Part shown: in pieces, positions 42,640 through 53,533 of the stretch | Layout: each line of letters opens with the position of its first letter | Position numbering within the stretch: position 1 is the first letter of the stretch | From: Viola odorata | Lineage: Eukaryota; Streptophyta; Magnoliopsida; Malpighiales; Violaceae | NCBI GenBank assembly: GCA_963691705.1 | Contig: OY829542.1 | Coordinates: forward strand, 24,476,579-24,540,578 | Length of the DNA: 64,000 nucleotides | Direction of reading: 5' to 3' | Program-made: the position numbers and the translations under genes | Notes under the pieces: generated by a model | Seen by the model: the letters and a program-made list of their open reading frames with translations, nothing else | Told to the model about the DNA's origin: nothing | Databases searched by the model: none

Positions 42640-45600
42640 ATACCTCGCATCCAGAGATTGCCGAGAGCATCAAGGTGAAGCGTTGTAGATAGGGATCATC
42701 ACTTGTTGCTCGAGGGGAGATATCTTATTTTCAAGGCTTTTGGGAGTGGTCACTTCGGACTCAGAGGTGTCTTCGGACCAAAGGGCTTTATGAACTCTCA
42801 CTAGCGGTTGGTGTTGCGACATTTGACTACTAATGTCCAGCTTCCATTTACAGAGCTTTATGCGAGGTATGGTGTCCTACTACCAACACATTTGTGTCCA
42901 TATAGGGAGAAGTCGGCATATCACTATGGGACATGAGAGAGATTACTGGACTTCCTATTCTTGGAGCCTATTATGAAGAAACAATCCCTACTCTTCTCGA
43001 ATTGTTCGACAATAGCGATGTCTCTCGGTGCTGAACATATTTGTTCAAGGCCTTCAAGATCCTAGCATAAAATAGGAGTGCAGATCTTATTTCCTACGTA
43101 GACTGGATCTCAATCTGGCTTAAGAAGAGTAGTTGATCCTTTGTTGGCAATCCTCAGATGTCTAGCGATTACAAGAAATAATTACGACATAGGCCAGTGC
43201 TCAACAATGGGAGGTATGTCAAAAAGGTTGTTCTTAGGAGACCTTCCAAATTCCCTATTCCAGACGACACTCACGGGGATCTTCCGCGGGATGCTTTGGA
43301 AGCCTTGGATCCTCACCTAAAGGGGTTTCGGTAGAGATTGCAGTATATTTGTCTCTCTGGCTATGTCGTTTTATCTTTCCCAGCAGAGAGGTTAATGTCC
43401 GACTAGCGACATTTATGATTGCCTATAGGATATCCCATGGTGTCACCTATAGTCTGGTCCCTCCTATACTTGCCATGATTTACCAAGGATTGAGTCAAAC
43501 TTCTAATGTGAATGACAAAGGAGAGCTTGGTTTGGTCCCTACTTCCTTCCCGGGTCATTTTCTCTATGCTTGGGTGGCTAACTATTTTACGCGAGGTATA
43601 TACTCACAAGTTGACGACAGATGTGGGCGACCTATCATCTATAGGTATAAGGGTTCAGCAAATGCTCATTTCCTGCGGGAAGCACGGTTCGTCGATGGCA
43701 GAGAACTTATTAGAGATGCTGCCAACTTTTGTTGGAACCCTATCCATCTTCCTTCGCTTCCTGGCATGTATAAAGATGACGGGACACTTTTGACCAAATT
43801 TCTCAAATTTATGGTGAGCATTCGTCCAGGAAGACTTTCTCATTTAAATGGGACATTTCAGATCTTAGAGTGGTATTATCCCTATCGTTTCGCAAGACAA
43901 CAAAGGTATAGACAAAGCCTTCTGGGATCCGTAGCTTTGTATGAAGACAAACTTAGCTCCCAAGCTCTCCTTTCTTACTAGTTGTCCCTGACACGAAAAT
44001 GTAGCGGTGTGTCTTTCACTGTTCCACCACCTAGTCTTAACATTCAGCTCGAGTGTTTTGACACTTACGTATCATGGTGGGCTGGAGGGTCGACTGTTGT
44101 TTTAGATAGTATCCCTACTATATTGTTACACTCTAGCGAAGATCCCAACTACGAACTCCTCCCTCCGACTGAAAGATTGTCAAGAGCAGTATCGGATCCA
44201 AGGGGAAGATTTCTTTAAAAGATCTCCTCTCCTGAAAAGTGACAATTCTAAGTCAAGAGACTTAGGAAGAGATTGTCAAGAGAGAGAGGGCTTTAGGTCA
44301 GAGGCTTTGAGGAATGACACATCTAAGATGACAAGGCGTGCTCCTTTGAAAAGGCCTCTTTCTAGTGTGATTGTCACACCTTCTCCTGATGATGCTTCAA
44401 GGCGGAACATGACAAAACATATTGCCTGCAAGTTTCCCAGACAGGAGGTCTTGCACAACAATGATGAAGATAAGGAAGACCATGTACGTTATCATCAATT
44501 TTTTTTTTACCTCTCTATTGCTGATCTCATTCGTCTTTTCATAGGATGATATTGTGAGGAAGATTCGCCAAAAGAATGTTGGAGCTACACCTAAGAGACC
44601 TTCAAAGATAGTGTTGTCCAAGAAGAGTGTGTCCCAGAAGGACCATAGACTTACTGAAGATAGTGGGGCGCCCATCGATGTTGGGAACAAAGGTATCTAC
44701 AAATTTATCTTCCATTTGTTTTGACTTTACTTGCGATACTTATATTTATTTTCTTCCATTATCGCCTAAAACTTGTGTAGTTACAAGCGATGCTTTTAAC
44801 CCTACTTCTCTCAATTACTCAGATGTCGAGCAAGACAGGATTGAAGTGTTGAATAGTTTTGATGAAGACAATGTCAGCATTTCCATGAATGATTTGAATG
44901 ACCTCGACTTCTCCAGTACCATAGATAGAGGCGTTATTCATGCAGATGAAGAAGAAGCGGTAGACTCGTTGAAGATAAGGGAGTCTCCAACTACAAGACC
45001 TACCAGTGTTGTTGCTTCTTCTACTCATTATTCTGGCTTTGTTCAAAAGTCGATGCCTACCAAATGTGTTTGCCCTGGTCCGCTTATCAATTCTGAAGCA
45101 CTCGCTGCATGTAGATCCTCTTTTGTTCGTGGGCTTTCTGGTTTTCTTAAAAAGGAGTTCCAGATTGCTCTTAGCGGTGGCTTTTTGAATTTGAAGGTTT
45201 GGTGGGAAAAGAAGTCTTTTATTCTTGAGGATGTCATCAAAGATGTATTCATGTCTTACGCTACTCCATTGAAGTTAAAGTTTGGGGACTTTCTGACTCG
45301 AGCTGACTCTTACCTCATAAGGAGAGAGAAAGACATAAGTTATCTTCCCTCACCCGAGGAAGTGGATAGGCTAAAGTTGAAGCTTGACGCCTCTCAGATA
45401 CGGAGTTCTTCCCTTTAGGATGCTTTATTGAGTTCAAAAATAGAAATGGAAGACTTATACTTAAAGATCAACCAATTGCAAGAGGAAAAGGGTAGGTTAG
45501 CCTCAAAGATTGACAAGTTGCAAGATGATCTTCAAGACATCGACGAGAATATCTGGAAGCTTTCTGCGGAACAAGAAGAATGGAAAAGGAAAGAGACCAT

Positions 45601-45664
45601 CACTGCAGCTGAAGTTGAAGCGATTTACCATGAGAGAGAAGAACTTAGGCGTACTCTCCTTTAG
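42640..45664 (+). pseudogene. E3 antisense gene, plant-mobile-domain-like
   Basis: A degraded gene on the strand opposite E3 gag-protease. The region 42640-43980 reads a plant mobile domain (PF10536-like): WCPTTNTF, GEVGISLWDMREITGLPILGAYYEE, then RVN.RLATFMIAYRISHGV...LVPPILAMIYQGL in 43349-43981. Several stops interrupt 42640-43330. A stop at 43979-43981 is followed by 43982-44218 and a basic/Ser-rich part. Likely introns are 44483-44545 (GTACGT...CATAG) and about 44692-44780 (GTATCT...GTGTAG). The tail (44785-45664) ends in a heptad-rich coiled coil (45428-45664). The layout of domain, spliced linker and coiled coil parallels the E2 antisense genes. Function is unknown. Confidence 0.65.
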
Positions 45665-46159
45665 ATGGCAGATTTGGAAGACATAGTGGCATCTCTAGTG
45701 TAGTCCTTTTTTTTTAGTGTATACTTTTCCCATGCATGGAATGAATGCTTTTATTCTTTCTCTTTGTTTTTTGCTTGAGCTTGAACTGATATGATGATGA
45801 TTCATTCAATTGTGGCAAAGAAATTTTACTTTTCCTTGACTGATTAGCTCCGGGAACATATTTCTTTTGTTCATTTATTTAGCCGTACACAGTTTATACT
45901 CTTACGGGCCAGGAGTGTTACAATGATTTTGTTTTCTTTTTGCCGTACACAGTTTATAATCTTGTGGGCCAGGAGTCATGTGATGAATTTTTATTTTTTT
46001 TGTAATGTGACTGCACTTGAAATATGTCAAGTTGCCTACGTACCTTCAAATAAGAAGGATCAAGTCATGAGGTAGTTCAAATTTTTCTTTTTTCTTTTTT
46101 TTTTTGGTCGTATACAATTTATACTCTTGCGGGCTAGGAGTATGTGATGATTTAAACGT
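45665..46159. other. E3 spacer with three 34-bp direct repeats
   Basis: Non-coding, T-rich sequence. A 34-bp word beginning GCCGTACACAGTTTAT and ending GGGCCAGGAG occurs at 45882-45915 and 45942-45975, and in a diverged form at 46106-46140. It sits between the end of the antisense gene and the deletion that removed pol. Confidence 0.65.
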
Positions 46160-46800
46160 AGAAGCGCTTCAAGGACTTTCCGTTGATGGGTCCGATGTGT
46201 AACATATTGACTTCTTCCAATTTATCAATTGTGGCTTGCCCCCTTTCCTCGAATGTTGGCAGAGCTAGCTCTAGTTCATCTTCATTCAGACTCTCTTCAA
46301 CGGAAGCACAATTAGCATCCTCAACCTCTATGTCTTCAGCATTGTAGAAGAGTTGTCGTCGAACACTTTTTCTCTTATGTTTTTGCTTCTTGGACTTTCC
46401 TTTTTGGTTTAGGATATTAGGTCCTAGTCGTGTGAAGACAGACTTCTTCTATAACGGTGTCGGAAGTTCAGGCTCCAAGAAAGCTTTGTCTCCTAACCTG
46501 TCAAAAATAGAGACCCTAGCCGTTTCTCCTCGGATACGGCTAAATACGGGAAGCTTTTCCTCCTTAGAGGTCTCTTTGTCAACTTCCCATATTTGTATCA
46601 TAATTGGGTTCCTGGAGGCCCTTTTAACTTGGATCTTGGCTGGAGGATCTTGTAGAAAATCGAGTTTGAACCTTTGCCTTTCTGTAGATGGTTTTCCGCT
46701 AGAAAGGATCACATCTCACTCCTTTTATGTACCCAGCATTCTCGAAGAGTCTTTTGACTTTTGGGTCATACCATTCTCGGCTGCGTCCTTTTGATCCTTC
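46160..46800 (-). pseudogene. E3 protease-RT linker
   Basis: Minus-strand fragments resemble the conserved linker before RT in Ogre/Tat elements: EWYDPKVKRLFENAGY (near 46740-46790), VFSRI...SIFDRLGDKAFLEPEL (46712-46449) and PTFEERGQATIDKLEEVN (near 46200-46260). They are scattered in different frames. No RT motif follows: the antisense gene region starts instead, marking the left edge of the pol deletion. Confidence 0.55.
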
Positions 46801-46820
46801 GCTTTTTATATCTTCGGATC

Positions 46821-47483
46821 TTATCCCCTTGGAGTTTCCAGCTTGAATGGTCTTGGGACTAATGTTGAAATCATGGGAATGTGGAGAGTCATACTCTTTT
46901 TTAAGACCTCTACTCTCTTAGTGATGGCGGTTTTGGAAAGTAAAGCCTTTATGAATACAGGTGCTGCCCTTGTGGAGGAAGAGGAGCTTTCTTCATTCCT
47001 CTTACATTCTGGTGCAGAGATGGGAAAGGCTTCCGAAGGAATCTTTTCTCCCGAGAATAATTTGGCGTCCGCGAAATGTGATTCTTCCTTAACGCATTTC
47101 ACCTCTCCATTACGAACGTATTTGAGGCACTGGTGCCAGCTTGAAGGGATAACTCCATTCTCGTGTAACCATATCCTTCCAAGGAGCAACTGGTAAGATG
47201 TCCTAGCGTCAATTCCATGAAAAAGGACAATAGACACCAATTCTCTGATTTCTAGTTTCACTCGGATCGAGCCAATGACTACTTTACCCTTTTGATTAAA
47301 ACCATGGATAACCAATTTGCTTTTGGAAAGCTCAGACATGGTGATGCCTAATTTTTTCATTGTATGGATAGGCATGATACAGACTGCTGACCCTTGATCT
47401 ACTAGTATCCTTCTGACCTTCTCTTCCCGAATATATCCTGCAACATAAAGAGGCTTGTTGTGCAAATGAGACCCTAGTAACAA
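46821..47483 (-). CDS. E3 aspartic protease
   Basis: A 220-codon open frame. The active site reads LVDQGSAVCIMP (GAT-CAA-GGG near 47390-47400), then a flap region and LLLGRIWLHENGVIPSSWHQCLKYV, the second hallmark of Tat/Ogre proteases. D-Q-G in place of D-T/S-G is seen in some plant gypsy elements, so activity is possible but unproven. A TAG at 47517-47519 in the same frame separates it from the upstream segment. Confidence 0.75.
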   Translation of the reverse strand: MLLGSHLHNKPLYVAGYIREEKVRRILVDQGSAVCIMPIHTMKKLGITMSELSKSKLVIHGFNQKGKVVIGSIRVKLEIRELVSIVLFHGIDARTSYQLLLGRIWLHENGVIPSSWHQCLKYVRNGEVKCVKEESHFADAKLFSGEKIPSEAFPISAPECKRNEESSSSSTRAAPVFIKALLSKTAITKRVEVLKKSMTLHIPMISTLVPRPFKLETPRG

Positions 47484-47516
47484 GTCATCATTAGTGAATG
47501 TGATTGCATTAAAGCA

Positions 47517-48194
47517 CTAGGTGTGCGATGGTTGATCAACCATTTTCAACAGTTTTTCCTTGTATTTGGTTGGATCTACTAGTGCTTGTACTAGTGACAA
47601 CTTGACTTTTGAATAGAGATCAAGAGTTTCGGCTAAAGAGACATTTGATGCAACCTCTTTCAACCTTTTTAAAACATCAGCATCTTCATGGTCAAATCCT
47701 TCAGCTTGCTCCACACTGACCATGTAGACTGCTATGAAATCTTCAGGAGATTGTTCTTCTGGGACATACTCTTCATGAGTCGTTGTCCCTTTTGGTTGAG
47801 ACGAAGACCCTAGTGTTGAGCATTCGAGAGCGTGGTGCCTCCCTTTTCTAGACATTGGATGAGTGTGAGCCTTACAAGGCGTTCATTCTGGCTTTACCGA
47901 AGCATGGATCAAAGCCTTTCCCTTGCGAGGCTTATCAACAGTCCCAGCTTCCTAGGAGGTCTTTGATGGCTCACCTGGAAAACCCCACCCTTCTGGTTGA
48001 ATGTCACAATCTTGGCTAGAGACGCCATGAGGGTATTTTGAGGATGGCTTTCTTTTTGGAAGAACTTTCTTATTCTTCTTTCTTCTAAAGGTTGACCATC
48101 CGTCATGAATCTCATCTTCGAACTCAAAGCTCATCTTTTTGGACATCTCTTGAAAATGAGTCTCAGCATCTTGGGTAGCGTCGATGGCCATCAC
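47517..48194 (-). pseudogene. E3 gag remnant
   Basis: Open parts 48194-47952 and 47855-47517 in different frames encode a Lys/Arg-rich stretch (FRRKKNKKVLPKRK) and an acidic segment. No capsid-like gag domain or zinc knuckle can be seen between here and the primer site, so most of gag is deleted. Between 48195 and 48554 only short gag-like fragments remain. Confidence 0.5.
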
Positions 48195-48554
48195 CGCAGC
48201 AAAGGATTCAAAGGACTCAGAGCTATAGTCTGCCCATCTCCTAGTTGGAGTATTTTCAGAAGCAATTCCAGCATTAAATTCTCCACTCGGGGGATAGTCA
48301 TAGTAGGAACCCCCAGATCTTGTCTTGACCTCTTTGGCGACCTTTCTTCTTGGTTATTCCCTATGGGAAAATTGCTTCAATGGTGACACCAACTAGGCCC
48401 TTCAAGCTCTAGTGCGAGCACGTGTTGCCGGAAGACCTTCTTGAAGATCTTAAAGTGCTTCAGGAAAGGAGTCGCTGGTCTAAATTATAATCAGGCGATT
48501 CATCATTGGATCTTGATTTGAGGAGTGTGCTTCAAGAGATGAGAGGAGAGTAGT

Positions 48555-48578
48555 GTCCCACTGGGCGTGCCAGAAATT
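48555..48578 (-). other. E3 primer-binding site
   Basis: On the minus strand, AATTTC then TGGCACGCCCAGTGGGAC directly inside the right LTR. The TGG start is five to six bases from the LTR end. The tRNA is not assigned. Confidence 0.6.
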
Positions 48579-48933
48579 TGTACACATAATTTTTCCTAAA
48601 ATAGGAGAAAATTTCGTGTCAAATTACGAATGTTTAATGTAGAGTAAAAGCGGTTCTTCTTCTCTTAATTCCTCTTATTAATGAATTGGTCTTCACTCTA
48701 GATTTGGATTTGAACTTGAGTTTGATGGATGACGGATTGGCTTTGAATCAGCTTGTAATCCGCGGTTGATTTGAGAAGAAACCGACCTTGAATAAGCTTG
48801 TAGCTTCTGTGGTTGATTTGAGAAGAAACCGGTCTTGAATCAGCTTATGGCTTCTCCTTGATTTGCTTGGAGCTTGAGAGAAAACTGGTCTTGAATCAGC
48901 TTGTAGTTCTTCTCTCTTTCTTGAGGATGATCT
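48579..48933 (-). repeat. E3 5' LTR, truncated (R-U5 only)
   Basis: Matches 24030-24341 of the 3' LTR but contains one extra copy of the roughly 50-bp TTGAATCAGCTTGT unit. It ends at 48933 in GAGGATGATCT, where the sequence switches to E4 gag. The TATA box and U3 are missing, so this LTR cannot promote transcription. Confidence 0.8.
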
Positions 48934-49882
48934 TTGTAGCTAAGTGAATCATCTCTTCGAACGATCCATAGGTTTTTAATTCTAACCGATCAGCTATCTC
49001 TCAATTCAATCCGTTCAAAAACATAGCCATCGTTGCTTCCATATCCTCCACTATTCGCACTCTAGCCAACGCAATTTCTAACTCGTTGAAGAACTCTCCC
49101 ACGCTCTTCGTTCCTTGCGTTAGGGTTTGTAATCATTGGTGAATGTCTCGCTGAAAGTGTGCGGGAACGAATCTCCTCCTCATCACCATCTTCATCTCTT
49201 CCCAAGTGTTGATTGGATCCACCCCGACTCTCACTCGAGTTACGTTTATTTGATCCCACCAAAGGGTGGCGTACCCACTAAATTCAACCGACGCTAACTT
49301 CACTTTTTTCTCTTCCGAATAATTGTGACATAGAAAAATCGAATTGACTTCCCTCTCCCACTCTAAGTACATATTCGGACTGTCTGTTCCTTCAAAAGGA
49401 GGTATCTTCAATTTTATACTACTTAGGTTTGCATCGACTCGATCCTCAAACCTTGGTTGTCTCCTTGGCTCGCATCGCTCGTACCTCTCATAAGGCTCTT
49501 TATCCGACACCTCATCCTCAGCCCAATACCTTGGCGGTGCACACTGTCCAATCCTTGGCACATGCCCACGAGGTTCATAAGACAACTCACACCTAGGGTT
49601 TGCTATTGGAACCCTCGGCTCATGCCCGTGCCTTTGTGCATCCGACTCTCGATCTTTTTCTTCTCCCTCGGCTATGTTGGTAGGTGGATTTTGCACATCA
49701 TACTCTGGATCACACGCTCCATGAACATAAGAACTCGTCGTTCCTCTTGTGTATTGCGTATAATGCCTAAGTGGCACTCTTCCTCTCAGTCGCTCCACTA
49801 GTTCCTTGAATCGCTCTTCGACCATCTCTTGCCACTTTGCCATGTCATCAAACCTTGTGTTGAGATTCTTCATAAGAGACAC
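48934..49882 (-). pseudogene. E4 gypsy gag, truncated
   Basis: The N-terminal 249 codons (49882-49133) include a coiled-coil start, an Arg/Asp-rich region and the capsid-like Retrotrans_gag domain: KIPPFEGTDSPNMYLEWEREV, GYATLWWDQI, TWEEMKMVMRRRFVPAHF. A stop follows at 49133-49135. The domain continues in a degraded form to 48934 (EIADRLELKTYGSFEEMIHLA), then breaks off at the E3 LTR junction. The chromovirus-type arrangement with WWDQ and RRRFVP is likely. Everything 3' of gag is lost. Confidence 0.75.
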
Positions 49883-51495
49883 TAGCTCTTAGTTACCTAC
49901 ATCCAAAGACTTATCCGACATCTCTTTTGTTCTTTCTTTGTTTCATTTTTTTTAACTTATCGACTCAAACAAAGACACACAACAAATCTTCACACAATTG
50001 CGAGTGATTTGTTCTTACAAAGACGCAAAAGTATAACGCAAAACCACTAATTTAATGACACTTTGGGGGACTTAAGTTTGTGACTCTTTTGTTATATAAA
50101 ATAACAAGACACTTTGGTATTTTGTAATTTTAATGAGACACTAAAACACAAAGACACAACAAGATCTAGAACTCCTAGATCGACTCTGACTCTAATCAAA
50201 ATAATAAAACACAAAAATGATATGATAACTTGGGATATAGCCAAACGTTGAACACTTTGTGCTCCGCTACCACATGATATGATCCCAGTTGCCTAAGATG
50301 CGTAGAATGACAATCTAGTCCTTGTTAGGTTTGGCGCGCGGAATAAGACGTAAGATCCCACCTTACAATACACTATTGAAGGAGTCCACCTTCGAATTTG
50401 CCCTTCTCAAGCTTTGAATAGAATCTTGAATAAGAGAGGTTAGGCAAGAGTCCACTCGCCTACATTCGTCCGTAACGAACCCTAAAAGGAATCCACATTT
50501 TAGCACACCGAATACCTAGCCGGCACCGAAGTCCCGTAACCCACAAGACATGCACTCGCGAGTTACAACTCCCCGAGATTGAGTCCACAATCCTCAAAAT
50601 AGAAATCGAGTCCACGATTCCTTATGCTTGACTCCACAAGCACCAACGCTCGAGTCCACGAACGCCAACACGCTACCATACGCACCTTCCACGCTTGATT
50701 CCATAAACGCCACGCAAGTTCACGCACACACTTCCCACGCACCTTCCACGCTTGAATCCATAAACGCCACGCGAGTCACGCCCTAACTGAGTCCACGACT
50801 AAGTTAACACGAACGGCTTGCTCCGGAGAGAATTAAAAAGATGGAATGGAAATTTGGTAATGTGATGAATTGGGGAAAAACTCTTCTAATTTCATTAATA
50901 AAAATATAGCCTTTAAATAGGCACAAAATTTACAAGAGTTGTAAAACTAATTTAATTACAAGTTCTAATTAGACTAGGAATAGAAAATCTATCTATAACT
51001 TAACTCTAACTTAATTAAATAAAATACATAAACACTAATTATTATCTCTATCTAACTCGTACAAAGTCTCCCTCCTTGAGTAAGCTTGAAATCGGTCTCT
51101 TGGTCAAGTCGCATTTGACCTAGGGTTTCCTTGGCCGCACAATCCTCCCCTCGAGCTATCTTGAGTTTGGATTGAGCGTTTTCACTCAAACTTGGTCCAA
51201 CGCTTGCCAATAAACCTATATTCATATCCCTAGACCAGTCATGACCAAAGCCCATGCAAACTATCTCTTAGCTCGGACTCAGTCTATTGTTGCCCTTATG
51301 TGCACGCCTTGTGCGTGTCAAAAAATCGCCTCGTGCCAACTTGAATTTCCTTCGTGCGTTTGCCCTCAAATTTGGACAGTCCCTTCCTAAGACTCCAAAC
51401 AATCTTGTATTTTCTTCAGAAATTGGATAGGATTCGGTCTTGGTCATGTTGGCTCGATTGTCAAAATCTGGCCTATGCGCATGCGCGCTAGGGTT
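49883..51495 (-). repeat. E4 5' untranslated region and probable 5' LTR
   Basis: 49883-50200 is a leader before gag with no coding signal. Near 50185-50205 the minus strand reads TGATTAGAGTCAGAGTCG, a possible eroded initiator-Met primer site (TGGTATCAGAGTC-like). From about 50215 to 51495 the sequence is non-coding and LTR-like, with a TATTTAAA candidate box near 50910. No second LTR exists in the window, so both edges are provisional. Confidence 0.45.
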
Positions 51496-53195
51496 TTAGC
51501 CGCATGCATTTGCTTCTTTGAACCTCCAAATGCCACTGGTAAACCAAGATATTTCTTATGTCGATTCACCATTTGCACCCCCAAGGACTCTTTGTATTGT
51601 TCTTTTAGCCACTATCGACGCATTCTGACTAAACGTAACTTCTAATTTTTCCAGATTAACTTTTTTCCCTGAAGCCTCCCCATAATCCAGCAGTATTTTT
51701 ACCACCACCAATGTCGCTCTTATAAACAATAAGCAATCATCCGCATAAAATATATGACTAACAGCAAGTGCTAGGTGACAAACCTTAATCCTATTAATAC
51801 TACCTGAGCTATTTGCTTCCAAAAGCATACTTGACAATCCTTCTGCACACATAATGAACAAGTATGGTGACAAACCCTTTGCCGAAGACCTCTCTCAGGT
51901 CTGAAGGTTGGCTCTGAACTCCCATTAACAAGAGTAGAATAGGAAATCAGTAGTCACATATATCATAACCAAATCCACCCATCCTTGCTCAAACCCTAAA
52001 GTTATCATAATTAATATTTTTAATTAGCCTCATTCCACCCTGTCATATGCCTTGCTCATATCTAGCTTAAATATCATTCATCTTCGACCTAGTCGTTTAT
52101 TCTGCATAGCATGAAAGATTTCTTGTGCAACCTATTTGGGACAAAAGCACTCTGAGGTTCTAAGATTATTTGGGGTAAGATTACTTTCAACGTGTTGGGT
52201 AAAACTTTAGTCACCAGTTTGAAAATAACATTACAAATGCTAATTGGTCTAAATTGTGCACAATCAGTAGGTGTTTTAACTTTTGGAATAAGCGTGGTGT
52301 ATATATGATTCAGAGAAGTCGGGTCAGCTGAACTATTCAAGATATTAAGCACGTTGCACACACATTAGGTTCAACAATATGCCAATTGTTTTGCTAAAAT
52401 AAAGGTGGCATACTATTAGGCCATGAGGCCTTTTTTGGTTTCATCTATTTAAGAGCAATATTAACCTCCTCTTTAGTATAGACAGTTGTAAGTCGTCTAT
52501 TCATCTCACTAGTAACAAGTGGTATGCTGGAGTTCATTGCAGTTGGTATATTTACCAAACCAGCATATGCAAATAGCCCTGTGAAATATTAAGTAAAAAT
52601 GCGCTCTATATTTGTATGATTCTCATGCCATACCCCTAGTTCATCCTTGATTCCTTGCACATGATTCTTTTCCTGTCATTGACTTGCTCTTGCATGAAAA
52701 AATAGTTTTTTATCCCCTGCTTCTAACCACAACGCACGGGATCGTTGTTACCACATAACCTCTTCCTTATGGATCAAATCTTCCAATTCACTAGACAATC
52801 TTTGTACTCCCCGAGGTACCCTATCACTCATAGATTGCTCTTGCAGCCAACCTAATCGGTCCCTTTTCTCCTTAATTGATCGCGGGAGAGAACCAAAAAT
52901 TTTCCTGCTCCACCTTGACAAATTTTCACCACATACTCTCAATTGATCACCAATGGTACATCCCATAGTATCCTGCCAAGAATGCATAAAAATTTCTACA
53001 CAACTATCCACCATGCTGTTTCAAATCGATATATCCTCTCTGCGTTGCAGCTCTGTATTTCTCCTAACTTGCAGTAATAAAGGACGGTGATCCAACCCAA
53101 AACGCAAAGATGGTATAAACATGCTTCTCGAAAAATAGTGTGCCAGTCAGTTGTAGTTAAACATCAATCAAGCTGTTCTTTAATATATATAATAT
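51496..53195 (-). pseudogene. L1-type LINE fragment (endonuclease end to RT)
   Basis: A decayed non-LTR retrotransposon read right to left. The end of the endonuclease domain is at about 53060-53150 (DHRPLLLQV). A linker follows at 53014-52748 (SRWSRKIFGSLPRSIKEKRDRLGWLQ). RT blocks are at 52361-52089 (FRPISICNVIFKLVTKVLPNTL, SAFVPNR) and 51873-51556 (SPYLFIMCAEGLSSML and catalytic YADD). KKYLGLPVAFGGSKK lies near 51505-51560. Many stops and frameshifts occur. The 3' part and poly(A) tail are missing at the E4 boundary. Its upstream part continues at 57931. Confidence 0.8.
53191..53195. repeat. Target-site duplication of copia element, left (AATAT)
   Basis: Precedes the TGATGAG end of the left LTR and matches 57926-57930. 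Confidence 0.93.
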
Positions 53196-53486
53196 TGATG
53201 AGTTAATCTAGTTGTCCATTTATGTTTTCACGTTTTCCACATTCTAGTCAGTTAAGAGTTAATGTCAGTAGTTGATAAAGTCATGGTTAGTTGCTAAAAT
53301 CATGGAGTAGCGGGTTAAGTGGTCAGTTTTATTCTTAGAGAACATGGGTTGTAATGTTAGTGGTCAGTTATGTATTTACCTATATAATGATAAATCAGAA
53401 AATGATCCAGTGAGTTGAGCATCAACCAAAATCCTCTGTGTTTTTTATTCTACATCTTCAAGTCTTTTCTGGTTTAAAACCCAACA
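53196..53486 (+). repeat. Copia 5' LTR
   Basis: 291 bp, TGATGAG to CCAACA. A TATA box (TATATAA, 53381-53387) lies about 100 bp before the LTR end. It differs from the 3' LTR only at 53407 (C here, G at 57846). Confidence 0.96.
53381..53387 (+). promoter_or_regulatory. TATA box of copia 5' LTR
   Basis: TATATAA in the context CCTATATAATG, with about 185 bp of U3 upstream. Confidence 0.75.
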
Positions 53487-53504
53487 TTTGGTAGTGGAGC
53501 CGAA
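53487..53504 (+). other. Copia primer-binding site
   Basis: TTTGGTAGTGGAGCCGAAGG follows the LTR end at once; the TGG at 53489 is the expected complement of a tRNA CCA end. It is not a full match to the common initiator-Met site, and the primer tRNA is not assigned. Confidence 0.7.
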
Positions 53505-53533
53505 GGTGTTCAAAGCTGAAGAATATCAAAGCA

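Larger units (their letters stand above)
24030..48933 (-). mobile_element. E3: Tat-like element, pol-deleted, interrupted by Athila array
   Basis: An element with one nearly complete LTR (24030 to about 25212) and one truncated LTR (48579-48933), in the same orientation. The primer-site context beside the right LTR reads CTGGCACGCCCAGTGGGAC on the minus strand, a common gypsy form. Gag remnant, protease and the protease-RT linker are on the minus strand (48194-46160), but RT, RNase H and integrase are absent. An antisense gene of the plant-mobile-domain type fills 26302-26391 and 42231-45664. The Athila array (26392-42230) splits that gene. Target duplications cannot be checked because the right LTR has lost its outer part. 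Confidence 0.75.
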
